Part shown: positions 38,054 through 51,287 of the stretch, in pieces | How positions within the stretch are numbered: position 1 is the first letter of the stretch | Layout: the number at the start of each line of letters is the position of its first letter | Source of the DNA: Sanderia malayensis | Lineage: Eukaryota; Cnidaria; Scyphozoa; Semaeostomeae; Pelagiidae | Assembly (NCBI GenBank): GCA_013076295.1 | Contig: RQOL01000828.1 | Coordinates: 2,666,001-2,730,000 of the forward strand | Direction of reading: 5' to 3' | DNA length: 64,000 nt | Translations under genes and position numbers: made by a program | The notes under the pieces: generated by a model | Databases searched by the model: none | Told to the model about the DNA's origin: nothing | Seen by the model: the letters and a program-made list of their open reading frames with translations, nothing else

Positions 38054-40236
38054 TTACTTCCACATTGAGTAAATTTTTTTCTGCCGTTGTTTCTTTACTG
38101 AATCCATATATTTCTTCATTCCAACAATCATTTTTCTTTTTAAAGAGTGAAAGAAACAATCTTATCAACATGTAATCCTCTTGAACCAAAAGCTTACCCA
38201 CAAAGGATTAAAATAATTTCCATGTGTCAAGCCGAGGTGTAGGAGCGTACCAAAAAGTGGAGGAATAGACAAAAAGTGGAGGAATAGACAGAAAAGGGGA
38301 ATTTTACCCATAAAAGGGACATGTGTCGTGCTTAGGAGAAAGTAGGACCACATGCAGGGGCATCATGGCCCACCCTGTGAAAGCAAAATCGCTGGATTTT
38401 TGGGAAATTTTGGAGATTTTCCCACTTTTTCAGAAATGTTTCAGCATTTAACCCACTTTTCGGAAATTGTTTGTGTTTGGCCCAACCTAAAATCCAGGTC
38501 CCACGACGCCCTTGACCACATGCCCCCCCTAATCCTACACCACTGGCGTTATATGTCAATGTAAATATCGAGTTGATTGATATATACTTACGTGACAGAT
38601 GATAATTCATGAATAAGGCCTTTCATCAACACTGATCCTTCTGCAACATAATTGTCTAGTTTCTTCTGTGGCATTAGCACATCTACTTCACTTGTTGGAA
38701 TCGTTGCAATATCATCATCCAGCATTGATATTTGTGAATTTGTCATTTCCATATCCTTGGCATCATTAACGACACTACAATGCATGTCATTCACTGTAGC
38801 TCCAGTTGATTGCATGACTTGACTTCTTCCAGATACCTCCTTATTACTGCAAAGCACTGTTGTGACAACGTCACGTCCAGAATGTGTACACATTTCTCCA
38901 TTATGATTGCTGCTTTGAGATATTGCTTGTTTGCTACTGTTGTCTTCTTTCTTGGATTCTTTCACAATTTCAAAGCTCACCATATCTTCTGCATTCTCTG
39001 GAAAGCAAAAAGCATTCTTCTCTTCTGCAACAATAGCAGATTCAACGCATTCTCCAACGGTAACCTTTGAACAAAACGCGTTTTTATCAACACTGCTTTC
39101 CTTGTCTTTCATGGATGCTCTTGCTGTAGCAATATTTGCATCACCTATGATGGAGCAAGTAGAACTCTCTCCTCCAACAGCTGTGCAAATGCTTTCTTCA
39201 TTGTCAACCATCTTTGCAAATGCATTGTTATCAACGATTTCTTCCACCTTATGAATTTGGCCAACCGAGATATCTTCGATTTCAGAAGCAATGATGTTTG
39301 AATTTTTGCACGAAACATCAGACTGCAGAGAGCCTTCTTTGTTAAAACAACGTTCCACCTTCAAGCTGGTAGAATCTTCTTCAAAATTATCCGCTGATTC
39401 ACGCTTATCTAGCACGTTATCATTATCACCTTCAGCATTTCTTGTTGATGACAGTATTGGAGGTTTATCAGCGACCATTTCGTGGTCTTGTTGCTTATCA
39501 ATGTCATGATGCAACTTGGAATTATTCAGCAAGTCGACCTTTTGCTCATCCAGCTCCACATTCGCCTCACCGTTTACACCTAAACTAAACATTTGCTTTT
39601 CTGCTTCTTCAATAATCTTAGACTTCAAATCTTCGTCTTTATTTTCATTTCCTTCTGCTGCTCTTGTATTCACAGCACCTTTCAAAGTTTCATCTTTCCT
39701 TTTGCTCTCCTCAACTTCACTTGTTTCTTCCACGATTTTACGCTGCATCTCTTCAACAACATCGACGTTTAATTCACAGCCAGATTTTGCACCAACATCG
39801 ACTTCAGACATTGAATTCTCCTCCTTGTTCGCATTAATACATCTTTTAACCTCAATGTAACAGGAGATGCTACTATCTTCATTGATCTCTTTCTTGTTGT
39901 TTGAGTCTTCCATATCACACGTCTTCCTATCATTGCAAGCGTCAATTTCCTTTGGTTCCAAGTTCTGCACCTTTTCATCAACTCTTCGCTTCTTGTTAGC
40001 AGGGCTCTGGCAACTTCTGGAAGCTCTACCAAACGATGGAACATATTTCCTGCTTGTTTCATCTTGCTTTCCTGCCTGAAAAGAAAAGAAACAGGAATGA
40101 AATCTAAATATTTAATTTATTATTGAACCCAAAAGACAGGATACTTTTCGCAACTCACCTCCACTACGGATGACGATGAAGCGACAGCTCCTCTCTTCTT
40201 ATCTTTCTTGTTACTTCTGCACACTGGTGCCATCAT
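38054..40236 (-). CDS. Unrecognised acidic, low-complexity protein
   Basis: Three exons fit in phase: 40159-40236, 38592-40075 and 38054-38135 (1644 nt, 547 aa). The N-terminus is basic and Ser-rich (MMAPVCRSNKKDKKRGA, then SPANKKRRVDEK, a possible nuclear signal). The large second exon is rich in Glu, Asp, Ser and Lys with no fold I recognise. The short last exon is strongly basic (KKQRQKKIYSMWK at the end); its use rests on a good GTAAGT donor at the end of exon 2 and matching phase, otherwise translation stops at 38588. I cannot name the protein. Composition suggests a disordered nuclear or chromatin-associated factor, which is only a guess. Confidence 0.6.
38235..38570. mobile_element. 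GC-richer interspersed repeat in an intron
   Basis: Contains paired 'aaaaagtggaggaatagac' copies at the left and a block rich in gggaaattttgg and cccacttttt on the right, unlike surrounding sequence. It is probably a transposon remnant; class unknown. Confidence 0.4.
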
Positions 40237-40664
40237 TTATCAGGTATTTTCACAAATATTCAAGTATTTTGTTTAAATTTTTGCAAAACAAAATAAACAC
40301 CCCAGGCCAAAAAACTTTTGAAAACAATCGATAAACTTCTTGGATGACGTGGATGCGATTTTGCGCAAATAAAATTTCGCGCGCAAATGACTTACCAAGA
40401 CCCAGACCCAGCACACCAATCCAGTGCAGTTTTGGCTGATAATTGGGCTTGTCGCGGTTAAAGATTTTCACAAATAAAACTCTGAATAAGATCTCATCCC
40501 TTCTAGTATCACATCAAAACTAAATTAATTAATAAAATATATACAATCTAGCATAATAATCTACGAGTTTTAGTGCTCTCTATAATATACATAATATAAA
40601 TACAATTTATAAAGATATCTATCACTGTTTTAGAAAATATTCAAAACGCTAAAAGTCTGTTTCT
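40237..40664. other. Spacer between the acidic gene and the homeobox gene
   Basis: Upstream of the acidic gene and downstream of the homeobox gene. No coding exon seen. Confidence 0.45.
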
Positions 40665-41638
40665 TCAGAGAATGATAGGGTTAAGCTTACAAACACCGCG
40701 TTTGCGCTTGTTGTCCTGCGGTCTTTGTTGTTCGGGCTGCCTTGTTGGGACTACAGAGTCAAGCGGACGCTGTTTCTTGGCGCATTTCTCAAAAGGGCTC
40801 ACAGATCTTCTCTTTGTCGGAAAATGGGACAACCTCTCCGACGGATCAGGTGACAAGCTTCCAGAACTGCTCGTTCCTTCCTCGGAACATCTCGAAGCAG
40901 CGACCGAATAAGGTATTTCGCCTTCAAATGCTTCTTGTTTAAAGTGCCTTCCTTCAACCTGATTATCCGCATGGTGGTAACTCCAAGGCGAATCCCCGCA
41001 TCTGCTCTGCTGCGTTGAATAACACGCTTGCTGTTGATGGTAATAAGTAGGCCAGGATCCGGTGCAGTAAATAAACTGCTCTTGCGGTCGGAAATAAGCG
41101 GGATGCCCGGTCAGCGGACACTGCAATCTGGTAATATCCGGAATGATGCGAAAAGTTGGTTGGTTTTCGTCAAATATTGGTTGGTTGTCCACCCTTCTCA
41201 TCTTGGTTCTTCGGTTCTGAAACCACGTTCTGATGCAGTTTTCTTCTAAATTCAACTCATCTGCAAGTCTGTCTACTTCCTTCAACGTCAAGTAGGTCTC
41301 CCTGGCAAAACTTTCTTCAAGTCTTCTCATCTGCTCTGATGTAAACTTGGTCCGCGACTTTCGTTTACTCGCTAAAAACAATTAAAAGATTCAATCAGAT
41401 TATTTCAAACAAGCAATAAAAGTAATATTAACAGTATTAACAATAAAAACCCCAGATAAAAACAATAAAAGTGGGAAATAAGATTTATACATACAATAAG
41501 CCCCCAAACATGAAATTTTAAGTTTAACTCACTTTTATCTGTCTTAGACTGTCGCGAACTTGTTCTTCGATTTTTATCAAAATCTGGAGATAATATATCA
41601 TTGATGCTGAACGGAAAATGTTTATCTCCTTGAACCAT
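40665..41638 (-). CDS. NK-like/ANTP-class homeobox transcription factor
   Basis: Two exons in phase: 41533-41638 and 40665-41371 (813 nt, 270 aa). The N-terminus has FSINDILSPDF, an eh1-like or TN-like motif seen in repressor homeodomain proteins. The homeodomain lies at about residues 38-98: SRTKFTSEQ in the N-arm and helix 1, LEENCIRTWFQNRRTKMRR as recognition helix with Gln at position 50. The C-terminal half is rich in Tyr, Gln, His and Ser and ends in basic clusters. Helix 3 and the motif suggest an NK-like family (Vent/Not/Bar-like), but the rest is divergent and I do not assign an orthologue. The intron lies just before the homeodomain. Confidence 0.85.
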
Positions 41639-42633
41639 GTTTCTGCTGTCGTTATAATCGCTTTGATATCTGGAGTTCTCTCACCACAATGTGACTTCTT
41701 ACTGATCAGCTGTTAAAACACAAACTGAACTGTTTTCTCTCAGCCAGTATCCCTTTATTTAAAGATAGCTTGCAAAAGTCGGTTCACTTTGACCCGGTCA
41801 CTTCAAAATATCCGGCCATTGTTTAAGACTATTGTGTCTGGTCGTGATGCGGGGCGCTGATTCGCTGATTCTGTACCGACAAAGGCACGAAACAAAAGCT
41901 ATTGCTTAGACCCCGGTCTTTTTATTGTTCCGCTGTAGATTCGCAGCGCTGATTCGCTGGTTCTGTACCGACAAAGGTACGAAACAAAAGCTATTGCTTA
42001 GACCCCGGTCTTTTTATTGTTTCGCTGTACATTCACAGCGCTGATTCGCTGGTTCTGTACCGACAAAGGGATGACACAGATGCGATTTATATCTCTAACT
42101 ATGCGGCCAAGCTGTCAGAATTACAAACAAGTAAAACAGGCTTTGTCGGATGTCGGTGTAAAGAGTAAAGAAAGCACTGTGTGCAATATCTAACAGAATT
42201 GAGCATGCGCGAGCCATCTTCCGGAGCATAACAAAAAACCGACCACGCAAAGATACCGGCTGCGGTATATTTGCTAACATTTTCTCGATATGACGTCGTT
42301 TAGCGCAACAATCTTTATTTTGATTAGTGTATAAACTTATAGTATAAATATTTGAATTTGAATACATCCATCAGTGTCCTTGTTGGAACACTTTGTCCTG
42401 TGCACCTTGTGTGACATTTGACTTTTGGCACTTGAAGCTTCCTTTTCAGAAACCTGGGTTCCTTCATTCCGGAAGGTTTCGGGAATACTTTATCATTACA
42501 ATCCATTAATGAATAATGCTAGATGCATGTAGAAACAACTTTAACTCACTGCATTCTCCTCTTTATCTCAACCATGGAATCAAACGCGACCTTGCATAAA
42601 CTTCACGTAGCTTCTGTCTAGCATGATAAATCG
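41639..42633. other. Upstream region of the homeobox gene and DHX36 3' flank
   Basis: Contains the 92-bp tandem repeat about 215 bp upstream of the homeobox start codon. An open frame at 42324-42506 has no domain. Confidence 0.5.
41854..42069. repeat. 92-bp tandem repeat upstream of the homeobox gene
   Basis: Copies begin gcgctgattcgctg at 41854, 41946 and 42038 (two full, one partial). Each full unit carries 'acaaaagctattgcttagac'. The spacing is exact and the sequence nearly identical. Confidence 0.9.
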
Positions 42634-45600
42634 TTATAGATCTCTCTATAAAGAAAAAAGAACTTAATTAACAGAGAATACACTTATCCCAAGCAATGTT
42701 AAATCACACTCAAAACAGCAGACTTTGGAGAGATGGTTCTATGCTACACTAATGGCTATGCAACAATTTATCAGCATAATATTACATAAATAATTACATA
42801 CATACATACATAGCATAATTACATATAAAAGCATAACATATAAGGGCTACAAATGTCAACTTATGTTAGAATGAAAATACCTTTATCTCCTCTGCTGTGA
42901 TTAGGTCTATGATTGCACTGAGAAGGACCTCTTCACTTCTATCCGACGAGCTACCAGCAATTATTTTCAAGTTAGGGTTGGCAATTTTCTGTTCCAGCCA
43001 GTCATCCAGCTTCACTCGAAGCTCCTGGACGTGGCAAGAAGAAATCATCAGTGAAATCCGAGCAATACGACTTCGAAATTCACTCAAGGGTTAAAACATC
43101 TCAGCAAGTAATAACAGTTTTATGGAAGCAAGAAGAATTAGAATCATTAAAATAATGAGGATATAAAGGACAACTAACTTTGACTAGTTTTGCGATTCTG
43201 TTTGATGCTTGGAATTTTATCCAGTCGTCGACTTTTATTATGTTCTGAAAGTCTTCTCGGGTAGTGCTGATTTTACCACCAAAGAACAGCAGAGGCAGAG
43301 GAGATATCATCGTTGTATCAAAAAGATATATCTGTAAAAAGTAACAGGTTCGTGATGCTAAAACATTTACGACGATAGTTACGCATGAAACTGTGTCGTA
43401 AAACTTAAAAAGGACACAGAAGGTGTAATATTGCATCACACGGATAGTGAACTAAAATGTAGTAGAGTTAATCAACAAATGCATTATCAAACCTTGGAGG
43501 TCCTCATCTTTAAGTGGTAGATGATCCATTGACTCTCGAATGTTCTTACTTCGCTGTTAACTGATTTCGGGTGAATGGCGACTTTACCATCTTGTTTGGT
43601 CTCCAACTTTGGAGGTCTTGAAAACAAAGTTTATAACTTATAACTAGCTCACGCCACGAGATATACTCCCAAAGAACATCTTTGTGGTTGAAAACAGTGG
43701 AGCATATAGCTTCAATTGCAAATCTATACCCAACCTTTTAAATAAACAATAACATAAGATTACAAGGCAATACACGTTTTACCTTTTAGCAGCATGACGA
43801 GGTATCACTTTAGCCACATTAGGGTAAAGCCCGGCACATATTACTGCCTTGAATAGTTTCGTATTATCTGCAAAGAATAGCAAAGCTTAAATAGAAGCAA
43901 TTGTAAATGCCTGAGGGTAAATAATAGCATCAATAGTAAATAATAGCATTAATTAACAGTAAACAATAGCATTATTAACATTGTTCGGAATATGTTTTGA
44001 GTACCTGAATGGATGTTTGCCTCTTTGTCGCAACAGTCAGGAGAGCTGAGGAAACCAATTTCATGCAGAAGTCGAGCGAATTGGGATTTCATATTCTTTA
44101 TCATCTAAAAATGAATAAAGCAATATAAATAAGTATGTTAGAGACTGTCCTGTTTGTATGTTTGCTTTCCGTGGGTGTAGCTTGCTTGAGATAGGCAAGA
44201 CACCACAATTGTGCAGCCTTTCAATGCAAATTTAATAAACTAAAACTTCACTTCTTCAGAGTGACTCACTTACATTCAAAGTATTTCTTGAAAGAAAATT
44301 TCTCCAACACCAATCATTCTCCTCTCTTCTCTGTCGAGACTTCTCCCATTCCTAAAAGTCAAAGATTACCATTTGAAAAACAAGTAGACAATAACGTAGA
44401 ACAGCCAGATGTCCTAGCAAAGTACATGCAAAGATATATTGATATAGACTCACTACATTACGTTCCTATGCCTCGCTCGCAACTCGCTTAACACAAGAAA
44501 GCAATCAAAAGTGTGAGTGAGGCACAGAAACGCACTGTGGTGAGTCTAATATTGATATAGAAAGAGGGGTGTATAACTACGTAAATAAGCTTGACTTAAG
44601 TGGAATACATACGGAGAATGCATTGACTAGCATAACATGGTCACTGTATGAGGCCTTTGAAAATCGTTCTCTCACATTATCAGCTTCTTTCTGCTTATGC
44701 TGTAACAATAGAAACATCTGCTATAAAAAGCAGTTAATGGAAAACTAGTAGCAATATAAGATATAGAAAAACAACAACAATAAAACGGCAAGCCAACTAG
44801 CAACAAAAGAAGTCACAGCAAGAAAACAAGTAACAGTATAAGATAAAGAGTAAAATCTGATGCTTGATCCCGAGGTGTTTAGCTATAAAAACATGGCACA
44901 GTTGACTCAAATTGCAAAAGTTAATGACGACTGTATAGCTTGCAAACTATGTCAGTTTCCAAAGAGGATTATCCGACCACATCATTGTCTCTCTCCAACG
45001 TTTTTGCAGGTAATAAATGCTTGACTTATCTAGTTTGTGATTGAGGTGTCTTACCAGTGGTATGATGAAAGGATCTTTGAATCCGAGACTCGATGCAACA
45101 GTCAGAACAGGATCGAGGCAGGAAAACATTGCGCCAAACAGAATCATTTTGCCAACCTTTGGATCAACGGGGAGTCGTGCAAGATGGTAGCCGAGAGGAG
45201 TGAGATGCTCGTTTGAATCTAAAGCATTCTTCAAAAAGGAAAGAGACGTAAATAAAAACAATACCTATAACTTTGACTATGCCTACAACTACAAATATAT
45301 CACAAACACATCAAATGTTATATTAAATGATATGATATCAAGTGAATTGATAAATTAAACAGCTACACTTACTAATTCAGTTAAAGATCTGATAGCGTTT
45401 CTCAGTGATGAAGAAGATGGGGGTTGCAAAGCTTTCGATAAAAATGGCTCCACTCTGCCTAAGCTGAGAATCTAAAAAAACACATTTAAAAACAAATTTA
45501 AAAACAAATTTAAAAACACATTTAAAAACAAATTTAAAAATAAATTTGAAAACCTAGACCTGCATGCAAATAACAAAGAGACTTTATCGGTAAAACATTC

Positions 45601-48600
45601 ATAGAAATAAAACATAAGTAGAGGTTCAGTTAAGTGGACATGAAGATTGATGAATACGGACGCAAAGAAGTCCTTACTTACCTTTATCTGCAAGCAAAGT
45701 TCTTCAAGTGGCGTGCGTAAGATTTCAGGATCTTGATACTCAGCCAGGATTTCAGCTTGATATTTGGTAAACATATGAAAGCAATAGCCCGCCTGCACCC
45801 TGATATTTAAACAAATAAAAACCCTTACTGTCTTTGAATTTTAGCTTTCAAGTATTTGAAATCATTAAATGCCCAAACAAATCGATATGTTGATGAGTAA
45901 TATATTATATGAGCTAAAGAAATGTCTTGAGAACTAATTGATATAAGCTACGTTATAATATGAGCAAATTAATAATAGATACCTTCCAGCCCTTCCTCTT
46001 CTTTGCCTTGAGGACGCCTGGCTTATCCAGACAGGCTTCAGACAAGAAATATTCAGCTCTGTATCGTAGGTCTAAGATAAACAGAGCAGCAGAAAACAAT
46101 AGTTTTATGACTCAAAATAATAGAAATAATAGTTTTATAAACATATGGTTGAATCAAACTAACCTTTTCCTTTGTCTTTCCGGAGTTAATCACAAACACA
46201 ACGTCATCTATGGTAATGCTAAAAAATAAACATTATATCATTATCATTATAATCATTATACTAAGTAATCTAATATTAAGATAATTAAAATCTAATAAAA
46301 ATCATTATATTAAGTAATCTAGAGGATACAAAACATCGTTTGATCAACAGGAAACATCAAAAACCTTGTCTCTGCTATGTTCGTTGCAATAATTATCTTT
46401 CGAACTCCTTCTGCAGGTCGATCAAAAACCTGAGGAAAACAAATACTATTTTTAATATCCATATTTAAAAGAAATCACTTATACTGTATCGAATAAATTA
46501 TTTGATAGAAAATGGAACGATTGAAGAAAATTGCTGATGCAAAAACCTGTTGCTGAAATGTTGTTGGCATTAATGAATGCAAAGGGATTATCAGGTAATT
46601 CGCTGGAAAATACAGTGAATAACGTAATTAGACGTAGATCTGATGAAAGGCCATTCATCTATATATTGTAGGAATCGCAGTGTTATTTAAGACTTACATG
46701 AGCCAAATACAGGATTCGATTTCAGCATATCGTGCAACTTTGATATATCATCCCATCCTGGTAGAAACACTAATATTGCTCCAGCCTTTAATACAAATAA
46801 TCAATTTTTACAAATTCACCTATAAACTAGAAGTACGTTCAGTGTTTCAAAGTTTCAAGCGTTTAATAGCATGGCATTTACCATACCTCCATAGATAAGC
46901 AAATATGACGTATAAGGCTTTCTATTAACCGAAAGTCTATATTATCCTGATCAGTGTTGGCTTGAGAAATAGCTTCGATTGTCTGCGCAGAATATGCCAT
47001 GCTTAAAGAGAGATAATGCAGCATTTAGCAAAGAACATTCAAGCTACTATTCGTGTAATTATAAGTTGAATAGTGCACAAGTATTATATCAAATAGTCAT
47101 CAGCACATAGACCACACACTAATTGAAAAGACCGTTGCTTGTGTTATGCATCAAATGGTGAAATAGATAACAAATGCAATAGAGAGATTACCTTTTAGAA
47201 AGGTTGTGAAGATAGTCTTCAAAATTTCTTCTGTCATCCTGATTTTTTTGTTCCTGTTCGCGAAATCTTCTCGTGTGCTTCACCCACCTTGGTGGAGGTC
47301 TTGAGGCACCCGCTGACCGATTCAGTGAAGGCGAATACCTGAATATTTTCAAAACGAAAAGCAATTACAATATTTGGACAATATTTTCATGTACGCTCAA
47401 TGTCTAGTAGAACCCATATAATGATTGACATTAGATAATAGTTACCAGACCCCTAGCATATTGTTGTCTTTCCTCAACCTCGAGCCCAGGGCCCCTCTTG
47501 CTTTGCTAAACTGTTTACATTGTAGTCCTGGGTTCAAGGTTGGTCTTTCCTCCCTTACTTATGTTTCTCACTTCTTTTCTCAAGCTCGTTCTGTTTGGTT
47601 TACGGTTAATTACTCACGTTTTCGTACTTACGTCTTACAATGTTTAGCATAGAAGATATCAGTTCTGTATATATTTATACGACGTGTCTGTTTTTGTTCT
47701 GTTCTCTACACTCAAAAATGATTTAACATAGCGAAGTAGTTTTTAAATATTGCCTTGTATAGCTTTATAAATATTATTCACACACCTTAGTTTTTCGAAT
47801 ATATCTTCCAAATAGTATTCTTGGACAGGAAATGTGAATCCAGGGATGTTAATCTTTGGGCAACAATCTCGAAAATAAAATACAAATTTTATGAAGATAA
47901 TTAAGATGGAATTGCTTCTAGTAGTAGACATGCTGGCAAGATAAAGCAGAAATTAATTGCGAGTCATACAACAAACAAACCAAGTTAATCTACTTACGAT
48001 AATATTGTGAAAACATTTCAGAATTCAAAGTCGCACTCATGAGTACTAATTTCAAGTCAGGTCTGACAAAAAGGAGAAATATTACCAATGATAAACAGCA
48101 AATGCAACTTACCAATTATTTCTATTACAAATTGAATTATCATTTATAATTGGGTGATGAACGCATCAAAAACTCACCGAAGAGGCAACAAATCCTTGAT
48201 GATGATGAGTAAAAAATCTGAGAATAAATCTCGCTCGTGAATCTCGTCCAAAATAACGTGGCTGACGTCGCGTAGAAGCCTGAAAGACAGAGATGTTCTA
48301 ATGAATACACTTGCAAGAAATCCCAAAAAATCTCAATGGAAATCGATCAGGAATCCACAAGAAACAGAAATCGGATTAAAAACTTACGGATCGGAGATTA
48401 ATCTTCGTAAAAGAATTCCCGTCGTGCAATACAAAATGGATGCATGAGATCGAGGTAGCTGACTGTACATAGACAAACAACACACCCCATCAGCCATTTC
48501 ACAGATAACAAGCAACACAGTTGTGGGCGTAATTTCCAGATGGGGTCGGCATGAAGAATTGTGAATTACCTTTCAAGTCTGATTTGGAAACCAATGCTTC

Positions 48601-50350
48601 TTCCACTGCCGCACTGTTCAACCCTCTCTTTTGCTACTCTTTGCGCTACCTGGAAAATTTGAATCAGTGTGGCTAATAGCTGCTATATCATTAACTACAA
48701 TAGCTATGGTTGATAGCTGCTATATCATTTAACTACAATAGCTATACTTCAATAGCTGTCTGATTACAGAGGTCTGATAGGTGTCTGAATAGCTGTCTGA
48801 TTACAGAGTTTGAAAGCAAAATGGTTGACGCGAGCTTTACCGATATTGCACTAATTCTTCGCGGCTGGGTGCAAATTATATGACATTGTGATGCGCGATT
48901 GTTGTCAATAGCATCATCCAAAATGAACTGCGCAACCTGAAACGCAAATTCGGACAACTTTACTACACAAGTTCTTAGACAGACATTTGTAAATAGCAGA
49001 AAAATTGCACGCAAGTGCTCAAGAGGCAGGCTGCAAATATTAGTTTAGACTAACACGGGGAAATTGATATGTAGGTGGGGCAGTTTACCTGGGTAGTTTT
49101 TCCGCAGCCTGTCTCCCCACTTATTACAAGAACTTGATTCGATTTTATTGCAGCAACAAGTTCATCTTTCATCCCGTACGACGGAAGTTTCTTTCGAAAT
49201 TCCTGCAAAAAATGGCAGACAATGTTCAGTGAATTTTGAAAAGACAGAGTAAACATATCATGATAACTAGCATTACTTCTCAGGCCCATAGAAACCAGGG
49301 GAGGCTAGAGGGCTTCAGTAATAACTTTTCCCAATTAAAAAATTTTCCCCGGGAAACACCCCAGGACCCCATATTTTCTCAGAGCCCCCCAAAGTAAACT
49401 TATTTGACAGTAAAACATGTTATGCCAAGTAATATTCAACAGATTAAATCACAACTCTTTATACCAGCATTGTTTGATATTCCTTAGAAGAGCCTCTCAT
49501 AGAATCAAGCCTCTCTTTCAATCTGAGATTCAAGTCACTATCATTGGCCAGAGAACATGTTGTTGGTTGCAGACTTCCTCTGGAAACTTGCTCATCAGCA
49601 TGACAAGAGTGAGTTACAGATGCCTGGTCAAAATAGACCTCATCTGGTTCCAAATTCCCAACAAACTGTGCTGCACCAACTGACTGATTCACCTCATTGT
49701 TGCCGTCTGAGCCCAGATCCAGAACAGATTCTACCATTCTTTCATGGTGATCGGTGAAATGAACGACCGGTCTCTAAGTGAGCAGAAAAATTCAATTGTG
49801 AATCAGCGGCAATTCAATATAGATCATGACAACTGGGTTACGCAGGCCTGTCGAGAGCCAGCTCGGGCCCCGGGGCTATAAACAAAAAAACAGCTGTTTT
49901 AAAATTGCTTTGCATTTGCAAAACATTTTGTGTACCCTTCTTGAGACCTGACCTCAAGAAGCGTCTCAAGAAGGGATAATTTACCCCAGCTACCCCCTCT
50001 CAATGGTACTGGGGTTACGTGTCAGGGGAAAGGGTGGAATCCATGAAAACTCCACAAATATAATATATAATATATATTATTATATTTGTTTTAAAGCAAG
50101 CAAATTAAGAAGCTGTGCTGAAAATCTTGTCACTTAATGTATCTTAGCTGGACCAAATACTACAGACAGCGAACCGTTACCTGTTTTCTTTCATGTTCTT
50201 TCTTCCTTTCTTTGCCTCTTGCAGCATACCACAAGCCAAGCTCTTTTCCAGTTAACCCAGAAGGGTGGCCCCTTCTGCCCCTCTCCTGCTGGCCCCTCCC
50301 CCTCCCCCTTTGATTTTCATATCTTCCTCGGTCAGGATCTCCTCTTATTC
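42634..50350 (-). CDS. DHX36: DHX36 (RHAU/G4R1), G-quadruplex DEAH-box helicase; 5' end not resolved
   Basis: About 26 exons. The first exon seen (50181-50350) has Arg/Gly-rich sequence and then [18 protein letters not shown], the DHX36-specific motif that binds G-quadruplexes. The helicase core follows: [14 protein letters not shown], Walker [12 protein letters not shown] (49.1 kb), [12 protein letters not shown] (48.85 kb), DEIH box ILDEIHERD (48.25 kb), [11 protein letters not shown] (48.05 kb), [15 protein letters not shown] (47.8 kb), ATNIAET (46.4 kb), RQRRGRAGR (46.0 kb). The C-terminal winged-helix, ratchet and OB-fold exons run to 42.9 kb ([22 protein letters not shown]). A 12-nt last exon (42634-42645) in phase gives a short RDL end and is tentative. 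The start codon lies in an upstream exon I could not find. The product unwinds DNA and RNA quadruplexes. Confidence 0.92.
44445..44548. mobile_element. Mutator-like MITE with 9-bp target duplication (copy 2)
   Basis: 104 bp with inverted ends (tagactcactacattacg against the complement of cgcactgtggtgagtcta). Flanked by perfect 9-bp repeats atattgata at 44436-44444 and 44549-44557. It lies in a DHX36 intron and belongs to the family of the BAG6 element at 18712. Confidence 0.85.
45476..45555. repeat. 12-bp AT-rich minisatellite
   Basis: About six units of the type aaatttaaaaac in a DHX36 intron, right beside the splice acceptor-donor region of exon 45.4 kb. Confidence 0.8.
48662..48795. repeat. 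Repeated aatagctgctatatcatt / aatagctgtctgattacag units
   Basis: Two imperfect copies of each of two short units follow one another within a DHX36 intron. Confidence 0.7.
50269..50308 (-). other. Potential G-quadruplex in the DHX36 coding strand
   Basis: On the coding strand five G-runs of 4-5 bases lie within 40 nt: two 1-nt loops between the first three runs, then an 11-nt gap, then GGGG, 5 nt, GGGG. It encodes the Arg/Gly-rich segment directly before the quadruplex-binding motif. Confidence 0.7.
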
Positions 50351-51287
50351 CTTAAAAAATTAACACATACAACACATTAGTAAAAAACAAATAAAGTAAG
50401 ATAAGTAACTGGTCTTGTCAGATTATTTTAAAATATGTTCATTGTCACAGTGGTCCCTTGCTGCCTATCGTTCAACCAATTGAATTTGAGAGAAGGTATA
50501 CGTATACATAAAAAGACCTGGACTACATGAGAACTTGGGCCTATCTATTCTAAAAGACCTAATAATAGTTTTAAAACGTTACCTCCTCGGTGCATTTTCC
50601 TGTGACAATAGCAAAGATATATTTCACAAGTTCACCCTGAAAGCGTGGTAAATTTCGTGGAAAACTGAAGAAAAAAGCAAGTGACAAGACAATGCCAAGA
50701 TGCGGAGGAGCTTCAGTACCAAAAGGTGGGTGCCACGAGGGGTGGGAGGGTAAAGAGTTACTTCCTTGTTGCTCGAGAAAAAAGCTTTGCACTGCACTGC
50801 ACCCCAAACCCCAATTTAAAAGAAACTTACTTTACTTTCACTTTCACCCACATAGCAGATGCCCTTTTAAAAATCTATCTGAATGTTATGAGAACTTTCA
50901 TAAATAAAGACACATTGTACAAAAAATACCAATTATATTATATAACCAGATTTTTGATTTTCAATGTTAATTTATCAAAAGCAAAGATTGTCAATTAATA
51001 TTTCTTTAAATGAAACCATTCCATAAGTAAATCATCTGCCAATGTGCTGAAAATCTTCAAAACTAGATACTCTTGAGCTTCAACCAAAGTCTTCAGTGCA
51101 TTTCTACAGTCTCCATTTTAATAGTCAATCTATTCCAGCTATTGAAAATAACGCAATCGTAAAAAACTGCCATATAACAGTGTCTTTAAATAAACCAATA
51201 ACCTTTAACTCTATCAAAAGTTCAATTAGATCCAATATTTCCTCCACATTCGCAGTATAAATTCCAGGCAAGACAAATAATTTGGGC
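50351..51287. other. Region between DHX36 and the small membrane ORF
   Basis: Should contain the missing DHX36 first exon and promoter. A minus-strand segment at about 50579-50665 has a good acceptor and donor and reads FPRNLPRFQGELVKYIFAI, but I could not tie it to a gene. Confidence 0.4.

Noticed and set aside
38810..40079. Several plus-strand frames opposite the acidic gene
   Set aside because: Antisense shadows of a long low-complexity exon; no start or splice context.
50571..50808. Minus-strand frame with good splice signals reading GELVKYIFAIVTGKCTEE
   Set aside because: It could be an upstream DHX36 exon or the end of another gene, but phase and similarity did not connect it to anything.
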